Below are positions 1 to 6,920 of a DNA stretch of 38,292 bases, piece by piece; within the stretch, counting starts at the first letter, position 1, and each line of letters opens with the position of its first letter. Both the position numbers and the translations under genes were made by a program. The notes under the pieces were generated by a model, which ran no database searches, was not told the DNA's origin, and saw only the letters and a list, made by a program, of their open reading frames with translations. Origin of the DNA: Actinomadura sp. GC306 (GTDB taxonomy: Bacteria > Actinomycetota > Actinomycetes > Streptosporangiales > Streptosporangiaceae); assembly GCF_004348665.1 (NCBI RefSeq), contig NZ_SMKM01000028.1, positions 1-38,292 on the forward strand, in the 5' to 3' direction.

Positions 1-550
1 GGACGGGACGCTCCCCTACGAGAGACGCTGACAGCTGCACGGGAGAGGACGGGTCGCCCAGCGACTGGCCGGGGCCGTAGGTGATGCCTACGCGGTCGAC
101 GTTGAGGTTGAGGGCAGCCGAGCAGCCCACGTCGATCAGGCCGATCGTGTTCGCGCCTGCCCGGTGCGCTGCCTCGGTGATGGCCGGATACAGCACGGCG
201 TAGCGTCCGGTCTCGCCGGTGCGGGTTTTGCGGTGTGCGGCGATGGTCGCGACCTCGTCGGTCATGGTCAGCAGCGTGTCGAGGGCGGCATCGGCGGCGG
301 CGTCGGGGTTTGCGGCGGTGTAGGCCGCGGCCAGTGCGGGGGCGCGGCCGGAGAGTGCCAGGTCGTGTAGGGCGGCCAGGATCAGTGCGGGGTGGCGCTT
401 GCGTGCCGGGGCCGTTTCGATGGCATGCAGGGCCTCGGCGGATTCGCTCAACGCGATGGCGACGCGCTCGTACAGCGGGGAAGTTCCGGCGGGCTCTACC
501 TCAGCGAAGCGTCGGTACGTCTGGGCGAGTGTGCGGGCCTTCCTTGGCAT
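1..550 (-). CDS. DUF2332 family protein (3' end outside window)
   Basis: An open frame runs on the minus strand from an ATG at 550 to the window edge, giving the first 183 residues. The N-terminus (ARTLAQTYRRFAEVE, then SPLYERVAIALSES) and the segment IDVGCSAALNLNVDR match the DUF2332 pattern of an RFAEVE-type start and a G-x-S-A-x-LNL motif resembling a nucleotide- or SAM-binding glycine loop. The function of DUF2332 is unknown and I do not assign one. No good Shine-Dalgarno sequence precedes the ATG, so the start is tentative. The gene is divergent from the sigma factor at 668, with a 117-bp intergenic gap. Confidence 0.8.
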   Translation of the reverse strand, partial: MPRKARTLAQTYRRFAEVEPAGTSPLYERVAIALSESAEALHAIETAPARKRHPALILAALHDLALSGRAPALAAAYTAANPDAAADAALDTLLTMTDEVATIAAHRKTRTGETGRYAVLYPAITEAAHRAGANTIGLIDVGCSAALNLNVDRVGITYGPGQSLGDPSSPVQLSASLVGERPV

Positions 551-667
551 CCCGACGATTCAACCACTGCCTTCTACTGCACGGCGTCACCGTTGACCTG
601 GGCCGAACGCTTTGCCTCCTCCGGCGGCAATTACCGGGTGTAAGGCGATCCAGAAACGAGGAGGGTC

Positions 668-1243
668 ATGACACCCGATTCAGATGACGCGGAGTTGATC
701 GCCCGTTCCCTCGACGGCGACGGGAACGCGTTCGTCGAGGTGGTCCGGCGGCACGAGGCGGCGGTGGGGGCCTACCTCGCGCGGCGGGCCGGCCGGGCGA
801 CGGCGGAGGATCTGCTCGGCGAGGTGTGGGTGGCGGCCTTCACGTCTCGGGCAAGCTACGACCGCTCGTTCCCCGACGCCGGTCCGTGGTTGTTCGGCGT
901 CGCGCACAACACGTTGCGGCGGCACTGGCGGACGCGGCGGGACGAGGAGCCGCTGGCCGACATGAGCGACATGGCGTCCGGGTGGGACCCGTGGGCCGCC
1001 GTGGACGACCGCGTCGACGCCGAGTCGGTGCTGCGGCGCGCTCTGGCGCTGCTCAGGCCGCAGCAGCGGGAGATCTTGACCCTGGTCGCCTGGGAGGACC
1101 TGACCGTCGCGGACGCGGGACGGGCGCTCGGGATGCCGCCGGGGACGGCGCGCCGTCACCTGCATGAGGCGCGCACGGCGCTGCGGAACGCGCCCGGGAT
1201 GGCGCTGCTGGCCGGTCACCACACGCTGAAGGAGGCCAACTGA
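668..1243 (+). CDS. ECF-type RNA polymerase sigma factor
   Basis: A 191-residue sigma-70 family protein of ECF size. Region 2 lies around residues 35-95 (EDLLGEVWVAAF, then GPWLFGVAHNTLRRHWR). Region 4 covers about 135-180 (LRPQQREILTLVAWEDLT followed by a helix-turn-helix, LGMPPGTARRHLHEAR). An AGGAGG-type ribosome site lies just upstream of the ATG. The stop codon overlaps the start of the next gene (TGATG), so the two are translationally coupled. That neighbour is a one-pass membrane protein, so by analogy with sigma/anti-sigma pairs it may control this factor. The signal sensed is not visible. Adjacent DUF2332 is divergent and may be unrelated. Confidence 0.93.
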   Translation: MTPDSDDAELIARSLDGDGNAFVEVVRRHEAAVGAYLARRAGRATAEDLLGEVWVAAFTSRASYDRSFPDAGPWLFGVAHNTLRRHWRTRRDEEPLADMSDMASGWDPWAAVDDRVDAESVLRRALALLRPQQREILTLVAWEDLTVADAGRALGMPPGTARRHLHEARTALRNAPGMALLAGHHTLKEAN

Positions 1244-2247
1244 TGGTCGATGAAATGGACCTGCTGCGAAGGCTGAAGGACGCCGAGCCGGTACGGCCGC
1301 GCGCTTTCGACGAGGCCAGGGCGGTGCTGCAGGCCGCGATGGAGGACGAGGAGCCGAAGACCCAGTCCGCGTCGCGGCGGCGATGGGGCGGGCGCCGGAC
1401 GGTGGGGTTCGGCGCGGCGGCCGCCCTGGTCGCCGCCGCGGTCGCGGTGGCGGTGGCCGGCACGTCCGCGTCGGCGCCCGCCAAGCCGCCTGCGGAGGCG
1501 GCCAATCCGATCCTGACCGCGCTGGTGGCCGACATCACGCCCTTGCAGTCCGAAATGCCCGGCGACGCGACGCTGGTGGAAGTTCGAAACCAGTCGCCGA
1601 CCGGCGCCGAGATCGGCGGCAACGGCATCGGCCTGTTCACCGATGACGGCACCTATTACTGGGGGAACGACAAGAAGGCCCTTCGGCGGGCCGTCGTCAA
1701 GAACATGGGTGACGACGTGTTCAAGGGCCCCATTGCTGCGGCGCTCTACGCCGTGAAGGGCGATATCGGCACCGCGCGCGCACGGATGGCCAGCGCCGGC
1801 CTCACCGGGAACACGATGCCGGATCTGGAGCGGGAAAGGGCGGAAAGGCTCAAGGGCTACGCCAAGGAGCGGGGCGAGAGGTACGTGCCGCCGGAGCCGC
1901 CGACCGCCGAGCAGAAGAAGCAGATCACCGACAACCACATCTGGTCGAACTCGATCGACGCGCTGGTCGCGGCGCCGGAGAACCCGCAGGTCCGGGCCGG
2001 TGTGTTGCGCATCATGGCGACGATGCCGCGGGTCGACGTCACCAAGAGCACCACCGCCGGACGGTCCACGCTCACGCTGGTAAATTCCTGGCCCGCCAAC
2101 GGAAGGTTCAAGGAGACGCTCGTCATCGACGCGAAGACGGGACGGCCGGTCGCCTTCTCCGGCACGGCCCCGGGCACGTCGGCCACGACGTTGTACTACC
2201 ACACGTCCCGGGCGACGCTCGCCGACGTCAGAAGCGGCAAGTTCTGA
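1243..2247 (+). CDS. CU044_5270-type membrane protein, partner of the ECF sigma factor
   Basis: A 334-residue protein: a cytoplasmic N-terminus (MDLLRRLKDAEPVRP at 5-19), one transmembrane helix at about 54-73 (Ala/Val rich, after a basic RRR stretch), and a long extracytoplasmic domain. This layout and the N-terminal motif fit the actinobacterial CU044_5270 family, which is regularly encoded directly behind ECF sigma genes. The N-terminal segment would be the sigma-contact region and the outer domain a sensor or secreted-surface part; that role is inferred from position. Its start codon overlaps the sigma stop by one base. A strong hairpin follows the stop codon. Confidence 0.85.
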   Translation: MVDEMDLLRRLKDAEPVRPRAFDEARAVLQAAMEDEEPKTQSASRRRWGGRRTVGFGAAAALVAAAVAVAVAGTSASAPAKPPAEAANPILTALVADITPLQSEMPGDATLVEVRNQSPTGAEIGGNGIGLFTDDGTYYWGNDKKALRRAVVKNMGDDVFKGPIAAALYAVKGDIGTARARMASAGLTGNTMPDLERERAERLKGYAKERGERYVPPEPPTAEQKKQITDNHIWSNSIDALVAAPENPQVRAGVLRIMATMPRVDVTKSTTAGRSTLTLVNSWPANGRFKETLVIDAKTGRPVAFSGTAPGTSATTLYYHTSRATLADVRSGKF

Positions 2248-2252
2248 CCCCT

Positions 2253-2290
2253 CGCGTGCGGGCCGTCCCTTCCCGGGGCGGCCCGCACGT
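2253..2290. terminator. bidirectional intrinsic terminator hairpin
   Basis: A perfect 11-bp GC stem (2255-2265 with 2279-2289) continues inward through a G-T pair and three G-C pairs to a 5-base loop at 2270-2274. It sits between the convergent stop codons of the membrane protein (2247) and the VOC gene (2294) and can serve both. There is no clear T-tract, as is usual in high-GC actinobacteria. Confidence 0.75.
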
Positions 2291-2293
2291 CCG

Positions 2294-2731
2294 TCAGTCG
2301 AGGCAGAATTCGTTGCCTTCCGGGTCGGCCATCACGATGTGGCCGAACATCAGCGGAGGTGCGGGCTCGTGGCGGTCCAGGCGGGTGGCGCCGTGGGAGA
2401 CGAGTCGTTCGGCCTCCGCTTCCAGGGCCGCCATGCGGGCGTCGCCCTCCAGGCCGGGGGCCGCACGCACGTCCAGGTGGACGCGGTTCTTCGCCTGCTT
2501 GCCCTCCGGCACCCGCTGGAAGAGCAGGCGGGGGCGGGAGCCCTCCGGGTCGACGACCGCCGACATGTCGTTGCGCTTCTCGGGCGGGACGCCGAACGCG
2601 TCCAGCGCCTCGTCCCACGAAGTGAATTCGCCGGGCGGTTTCTGCAGCTCGTAGCCGAGGGCCTCGGCCCAGAACGCCGCCAGGGCGGCCGGGTCGGCGC
2701 AGTCGAACGTGATCTGCATGTCGCGGGTCAT
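2294..2731 (-). CDS. VOC (glyoxalase/bleomycin-resistance fold) family protein
   Basis: A 145-residue protein with the VOC layout: it begins MTRDMQITFDCADPAALAAF, then FWAEALGYE, a central region with VHLDV (about 90-95), and a C-terminal ending with MADPEGNEFCLD (the usual DPEGN-F-C strand). VOC proteins bind a metal and act as lyases, dioxygenases or resistance proteins; the substrate cannot be read here. The start at 2731 overlaps the stop of the upstream DinB gene by 4 bases (ATGA), so the two are co-translated. A longer upstream in-frame extension exists but lies inside the DinB gene and is rejected. Confidence 0.9.
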   Translation of the reverse strand: MTRDMQITFDCADPAALAAFWAEALGYELQKPPGEFTSWDEALDAFGVPPEKRNDMSAVVDPEGSRPRLLFQRVPEGKQAKNRVHLDVRAAPGLEGDARMAALEAEAERLVSHGATRLDRHEPAPPLMFGHIVMADPEGNEFCLD

Positions 2732-3294
2732 CGGGTCTCCCGGTTCAGGTAGAGGTCGCGGAGCAGGCACACCTCGGACAGGTGGTGGATCAGCTCCCGG
2801 TTGATGTGCAGGACCAGCCGCGCCATGGGGTCCGCGGCGAACGGGCCCTCGGCCTCCCCGCACGGGCGCGCGAGGCCGGCCTCGCCCAGTGACTCCACTC
2901 CGGCGAGCCAGGCGGCGTACTCGGCGTCGAGCTGGGCCAGGGCCGCGTCCGCGGTCTCGGCGTACTCGAACGCCTGGTAGTCGGTGGGCGGGCGGCCGAA
3001 GTGGGACGCGTTGCGCATCGCGAGGACGCCGACGATGACGTGCCCGAGCCGCCACGCGATCGTGGTGAACGGCGGCGGGTCGGGCGGCGGGAACGCGAAG
3101 TCGATGGTCATCGTCCCGGATCCGCCCTGCACCGGCGCGGTGCCGGTGCCGCGCGGGCGGACGTTCCAGCAGCCCGGCACCGGCTCCCAGCGGTACTCCT
3201 CGTCGGTGAGCCCGTCGAGGCGCGGCCGCAGCTGGTTCGTCCAGTGCCAGGTGACCTGGTCGCGCAGGAGCGGGTTCCAGTTCAGGTCGGTCAT
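2728..3294 (-). CDS. DinB family protein
   Basis: A 188-residue four-helix DinB/YfiT-like protein. Histidines in typical metal-site positions are seen in WRLGHVIVGVLAMRN (about residue 80) and in the C-terminal helix with LIHHLSEVCLLRDLY. The family contains metal-dependent thiol transferases and many uncharacterised members. The start at 3294 (MTDLNWNPL) is chosen over an upstream in-frame ATG because the upstream part crosses the intergenic region and the divergent WYL gene, and an AGGGTGG ribosome site sits before 3294. It is operonic with the VOC gene by 4-base overlap, and divergent from the WYL regulator, which is the likely controller. Confidence 0.88.
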   Translation of the reverse strand: MTDLNWNPLLRDQVTWHWTNQLRPRLDGLTDEEYRWEPVPGCWNVRPRGTGTAPVQGGSGTMTIDFAFPPPDPPPFTTIAWRLGHVIVGVLAMRNASHFGRPPTDYQAFEYAETADAALAQLDAEYAAWLAGVESLGEAGLARPCGEAEGPFAADPMARLVLHINRELIHHLSEVCLLRDLYLNRETR

Positions 3295-3355
3295 GGGTCC
3301 ACCCTGCCCCCTATTGCGGACAGGATCCTTCCGTGATCTGTGGAAGGCTGGAGAC

Positions 3356-4309
3356 GTGAGTGTCGAGGCGACCACCGAGCGGGTCCTGCGGCTGCTGGGG
3401 CTGCTGCAGCGCCGGTCGTCCTGGACGGCCGCGGAGCTCGCCGCCGAGCTGGGCGTCACCGACCGGTCGGTGCGGCGGGACGTGGAGCGGCTGCGGGCCC
3501 TCGGCTACCCGGTACACGCGGCGGCGGGCGTGGGCGGCGGGTACCGGCTCGGCGCGGGCACCCGGCTGCCGCCGCTGCTGCTGGACGACGATGAGGCGAT
3601 CGCGACGGCGGTGTCGCTGCGGATGGCGTCCGGGGGCACGGTCGCCGGGGCGGGTGAGGCGGCGCTGCGGGCGCTCAGCAAGCTCGACCAGGTGATGCCG
3701 CCCCGGCTGCGCGCCGAGGTACGGGCCGTGCACGGCGCCACCGAGACACTCGTCGATCCGGGGATCGAGATCGACGCGGAGGTGCTGGTGACCCTCGCGC
3801 GGGCCTGCCGCGACGCCGTGCGGGTGCGGTTCCGGTACGCGGCGCGCGGCGGCGAGGAGCGCGAGCGGACGGTCGAGCCGGTGCGGATGGTCGCCACCGC
3901 CCGCCGCTGGTACCTGATGGCCTGGGACGCCGATCGCGGCGACTGGCGCACGTTCCGGCTGGACCGGATGCGCGACGTCACCGCGACGACCTGGCATTTT
4001 CGGCCGCGGGAGCATCCGGACCCGGTCGCCTACGTGCAGCGGTCGGTCACCGCCGCGCCGTACCGGCATCTCGCGCGGGTGCGGGTGCACGCGCCGCCCG
4101 ACCGGGTGCGCGAGATGGTCCCGCCGCAGGTCGGCCGGGTCGAGGACGACCGCGACGGGTGGTGCGTGCTCATCGTCGGCGGCGACGACCTGGACTGGCT
4201 CGCCATGCGCATCGCGATGCTGGGCCCGGCGGCCGAGGTGCTGGAGCCGCCGGAGCTGCGGGACGCCGCCGCCCGCCTCGGCCGCCGGCTCGCGGCGATG
4301 GCCGGCTGA
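3356..4309 (+). CDS. WYL-domain transcriptional regulator
   Basis: A 317-residue regulator. An N-terminal DeoR-like winged helix-turn-helix covers about 5-60 (LLGLLQRRSSWTAAELAAEL, DRSVRRDVERLRALGYPV). A central WYL domain at about 135-220 has the motif RRWYLMAWD followed by FRLDRM, and a C-terminal WCX extension follows. WYL regulators bind nucleic-acid-like or metabolite ligands. The GTG at 3356 is taken as start because it gives the usual N-terminus; an open frame extends far upstream through the divergent DinB gene and is not coding there. The 61-bp divergent gap to DinB probably holds the operator. It is convergent with the HxlR gene, three bases from its stop. Confidence 0.9.
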   Translation: MSVEATTERVLRLLGLLQRRSSWTAAELAAELGVTDRSVRRDVERLRALGYPVHAAAGVGGGYRLGAGTRLPPLLLDDDEAIATAVSLRMASGGTVAGAGEAALRALSKLDQVMPPRLRAEVRAVHGATETLVDPGIEIDAEVLVTLARACRDAVRVRFRYAARGGEERERTVEPVRMVATARRWYLMAWDADRGDWRTFRLDRMRDVTATTWHFRPREHPDPVAYVQRSVTAAPYRHLARVRVHAPPDRVREMVPPQVGRVEDDRDGWCVLIVGGDDLDWLAMRIAMLGPAAEVLEPPELRDAAARLGRRLAAMAG

Positions 4310-4312
4310 CCG

Positions 4313-4756
4313 TCACCCCTCCGGAGGGGCGTCGTACCGCTCGCGGTTGGCGATCACCTCGTCCATATGCGTCTCAGCCCAGAGCTTGATGCCGCGTATC
4401 GCCCTGTGGAGCGAGATTCCGAGGCCGGTCAGCTCGTAGGTGACCGTGACGGGGACGGTCGGGGTCACCGAGCGGGTGACCAGGCCGTCGCGCTCCAGGG
4501 AGCGGAGCGTCTGGGTGAGCATCTTCTGGCTGACCCCGGCCAGCCGCCGCGCCAGCTCCGAGTAGCGCATCGGCACCGGCCCGCCGGCGCGGTCGCTCCC
4601 GGGGTACACGTCGTCGCCGCCGAGTGCGGCCAGGACCAGCGCGACCCACTTGTCGGAGATCCGGTCGAGGAGCTGGCGGCTGGGGCATTCCGCCAGGAAC
4701 GCGTCGTACTCCATCTTCGCCTCGGCCCGCTTCTGGGCCGCCGTCCTCGTCGCCAT
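4313..4756 (-). CDS. HxlR-family winged-helix regulator
   Basis: A 147-residue protein with the HxlR signature: a conserved early cysteine in CPSRQLLDRISDKW (about 25-38), LVLAALG, then MRYSELARRLAGVSQKMLTQ and TLRSLERDGLVTRS. Members sense aldehydes, quinones or reactive species, often through that cysteine, and usually regulate a divergent oxidoreductase. That is the arrangement here: the quinone-oxidoreductase-like gene starts at 4871 on the other strand. The intergenic region carries two perfect inverted repeats (see 4786-4839). Confidence 0.92.
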   Translation of the reverse strand: MATRTAAQKRAEAKMEYDAFLAECPSRQLLDRISDKWVALVLAALGGDDVYPGSDRAGGPVPMRYSELARRLAGVSQKMLTQTLRSLERDGLVTRSVTPTVPVTVTYELTGLGISLHRAIRGIKLWAETHMDEVIANRERYDAPPEG

Positions 4757-4785
4757 CCTCGCTCCTTCCTACCTCGCGGTGAGCT

Positions 4786-4839
4786 ACGCACTTCCAGGTG
4801 CGTTCTTCCCGCTGGAGAGCTACCCCTCCATTGTGGAGG
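4786..4839. promoter_or_regulatory. candidate HxlR operators: two inverted repeats
   Basis: In the 114-bp divergent gap there are two perfect inverted repeats. One is ACGCAC-N6-GTGCGT at 4786-4803; the other is CCTCCA-N3-TGGAGG at 4825-4839. In addition GAGCTAC is directly repeated at 4781-4787 and 4817-4823. The position between the regulator and its likely target suggests operators. The binding assignment is inference. Confidence 0.4.
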
Positions 4840-4870
4840 AGCGAACCAGACATCTCCATGGGAGGCGACC

Positions 4871-5779
4871 ATGTCGACCACTTTCCGTTCCGCCGTCGTC
4901 CGCGCGCCGGGCAGCCCCGACCACATCGAGATCATCGACGTGCCGGTCACCGAGCCGGGGCCCGGTGAGGTGCGCGTCGCGATCGCGGGCGCCGCGGTGA
5001 ACCCCGTCGACCTCGCGGTCGTGTCCGGGTTCTTCCACGAGATCGGTCTGATCCAGCGGACCGGGCACGTCGGGCTCGGCTGGGAGTTCGCCGGGACGGT
5101 CGCCGCCGCCGGCCCGGGCGCCCCGTTCCCGGTGGGCAGCCGAGTCGCGGGGCTCCTGCCCGGCTTCGACCGCGACTTCGGGACGTACGCCGAGCAGTTG
5201 GTCGTCCCGGCGGACGACCTCGCCCTCGTCCCCGAGGCGCTCGACCTGACGACGGCTGCGGCGGTCCCGCTCAACGGGCTCGCCGCGGCCCGGCTCGTCG
5301 GCCTGCTCGGGGACGGGGACGGCCGGACGCTGCTGGTCACCGGGGCCGCGGGCGCGGTCGGCGCGAACGTCGCCGTGCTCGCCCAGGATCGCGGCTGGCG
5401 CGTCACCGGGCTGGCCCGCGCCGGGGACGAGACGTTCGTGCGCGGCCTCGGCGCCGGCTTCACCGCGGAGGCGACGCCCGGCTGGGACGCGGTGGCCGAC
5501 GCCGCCGCGCTCCAGGCGGAGGGCCTCGCGCTGGCCCGCGACGGCGGCCTCTTCGTCGGCGTGCTGCCGAACGCCGCGCCGCCGGAGGAGCGGGACATCA
5601 CCGTCCGCGTGCTGGACGTGCAGGCCGACCGCGACCGGCTCGCCGAGCTGCTGGACGCCGCCGCGAGCGGCCGGCTTCCGGTGCGGGTGCACGAGGTCGT
5701 GCCGCTGGAGAAGGCCGCCGACGTCCACCGCAGGGTCGCCAGGGGCGGTGTGCGGGGGAAGTTCGTCCTCCAGCCCTGA
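4871..5779 (+). CDS. NADP-dependent quinone oxidoreductase-like MDR protein
   Basis: A 302-residue medium-chain dehydrogenase/reductase. The GroES-like N-terminus contains GEVRVAIAGAAVNPVDLAV (residues about 30-50) and GWEFAGTVAAAG. The nucleotide fold carries LLVTGAAGAVGANVAVLAQ at about 155-175. It lacks the structural zinc cysteines, as in zeta-crystallin/QOR enzymes, which reduce quinones or enones with NADPH. A GGAGG site precedes the ATG. It is divergent from HxlR, so induction by quinone or aldehyde stress is likely. A 15-bp hairpin terminates it. Confidence 0.9.
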   Translation: MSTTFRSAVVRAPGSPDHIEIIDVPVTEPGPGEVRVAIAGAAVNPVDLAVVSGFFHEIGLIQRTGHVGLGWEFAGTVAAAGPGAPFPVGSRVAGLLPGFDRDFGTYAEQLVVPADDLALVPEALDLTTAAAVPLNGLAAARLVGLLGDGDGRTLLVTGAAGAVGANVAVLAQDRGWRVTGLARAGDETFVRGLGAGFTAEATPGWDAVADAAALQAEGLALARDGGLFVGVLPNAAPPEERDITVRVLDVQADRDRLAELLDAAASGRLPVRVHEVVPLEKAADVHRRVARGGVRGKFVLQP

Positions 5780-5810
5780 GCTACGGACGTCCGACGGTCT
5801 TGAATGGCTC

Positions 5811-5854
5811 ATACGAAAAGGCGCGCCCCCAATGCGGGACGCGCCCTTTCGTAT
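5811..5854 (+). terminator. intrinsic terminator after the MDR gene
   Basis: Arms 5811-5825 and 5840-5854 pair over 15 bp with a single A-C mismatch, around a 14-base loop, and are followed by a T-rich TTGTTCT. The AT ends of the stem (ATACGAAA/TTTCGTAT) would give a weak U-tract-like edge in either direction. Confidence 0.75.
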
Positions 5855-5872
5855 TGTTCTCCGGCCCATTCC

Positions 5873-5917
5873 ATTGTGCCGTCGCACAATCGTCGCGGAC
5901 GGTTTCATCGGTACAAT
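5873..5917 (+). promoter_or_regulatory. possible promoter with overlapping inverted repeat, upstream of the secreted hydrolase
   Basis: A perfect inverted repeat ATTGTG-N6-CACAAT lies at 5873-5890, and a good -10-like TACAAT at 5912-5917. A convincing -35 is not seen: the hexamer 17 bases upstream is ATCGTC and lies at the edge of the repeat. A regulator binding the repeat would block or activate this promoter; no regulator is identified. Confidence 0.35.
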
Positions 5918-6004
5918 CGCCAGTCATCCCGCGCTCCTCTTGATACCGCCGGTCCCCCTTGCGACATTCCGGGCGATGCCCCTCGTCGCAAGGAAGGAAT
6001 CACC

Positions 6005-6835
6005 GTGAAGAGGCTCATCCGAAGAGCGCTCATCGTCCTGTGCGCCCCGCTCCTGATGATCGGAATTCTGGCGGCGCCCGCGCAGGCCCGTCCCGGCGGC
6101 ACGGGCCCCTACCCGGCGGACTACGAGACCACGCTCCGCCTCCGGAGCCACACCGTCTACCGGCCCGAGACCCTCCCGTCCGGGATCAGGCTGCCGATCG
6201 TCGCGTGGGGCAACGGCGCCTGCTCCGCCGACGGGACGATGTTCGAGAACTTCCTGAAGGAACTGGCCTCGCACGGCTTCCTCGTCATCGCGAACGGCAG
6301 GCCGAACGGCTTCGGGCGGACGGACCCGGAGATGCTGACCGAGGCCATCGACTGGGCCGTCGCCGAGAACGGCCGCCTCGGCAGCAAGTACCGGGGGAAG
6401 ATCGACACCGAGAGCGTCGCGGTGATGGGGCAGTCGTGCGGCGGCCTGGAGGCCTACGAGGTGTCCACCGATCCGCGGGTCGACGCGACCGGCATCTGGA
6501 ACAGCGGCTTCATGAGCGCGCTCGACAAGCGCAAGCTGGCCCGCCTGCGCGCCCCGATCGGCTACTTCATCGGCGGTCCCGGTGACATCGCCTACGAGAA
6601 CGCCATGGACGACTGGGACCGGCTCCCGTCCGGCCTGCCCGCCTTCATGGGCAACCTCGACGTCGGCCACATGGGCACCTACGGGCAGCCCAACGGCGGC
6701 GAGTTCGGCCGCGTCGGCGCCGCCTGGCTCAAGTGGCAGCTCAAGGGCGACGCCCAGGCCCGGCAGATGTTCGTCGGCCCGGACTGCGGCCTGTGCGGCG
6801 GCGAGTGGTCCGTGCGGCAGAAGAACCTGAGCTGA
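6005..6835 (+). CDS. secreted alpha/beta hydrolase
   Basis: A 276-residue protein with a classic signal peptide: MKRLIRRA, a hydrophobic core, and a predicted cut after APAQA at residue 28. The mature part has an alpha/beta-hydrolase fold with nucleophile elbow G-Q-S-C-G-G (VAVMGQSCGG), an upstream GNGAC loop, and the probable catalytic His in DVGHMGTYG. The C-terminus has two close cysteines (PDCGLCGGEW), possibly a disulfide. It resembles the dienelactone-hydrolase/PAF-acetylhydrolase-like extracellular esterases of actinobacteria. The substrate is unknown. The GTG at 6005 is chosen because an AAGGAA site precedes it and it begins the signal peptide; the in-frame upstream ATG lies inside the terminator. 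Confidence 0.85.
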   Translation: MKRLIRRALIVLCAPLLMIGILAAPAQARPGGTGPYPADYETTLRLRSHTVYRPETLPSGIRLPIVAWGNGACSADGTMFENFLKELASHGFLVIANGRPNGFGRTDPEMLTEAIDWAVAENGRLGSKYRGKIDTESVAVMGQSCGGLEAYEVSTDPRVDATGIWNSGFMSALDKRKLARLRAPIGYFIGGPGDIAYENAMDDWDRLPSGLPAFMGNLDVGHMGTYGQPNGGEFGRVGAAWLKWQLKGDAQARQMFVGPDCGLCGGEWSVRQKNLS

Positions 6836-6847
6836 CGGACGGCCCGG

Positions 6848-6882
6848 ACGCCTCCGCCACCCCACCTCGGTGGCGGAGGCGT
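6848..6882. terminator. bidirectional terminator hairpin
   Basis: A perfect 14-bp stem (6848-6861 with 6869-6882) around a 7-base loop, between the convergent hydrolase (ends 6835) and hypE (ends 6921). Confidence 0.8.
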
Positions 6883-6920
6883 TCCGTCGCGTGCGGGCTA
6901 GCCGGGTCGGCAGATGCGGG

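Noticed and set aside
551..667. ECF-type autoregulated promoter before the sigma gene
   Set aside because: TTGACC is present at 593-598, but no -10 at proper distance and no GGAAC/CGTC-type ECF element could be supported.
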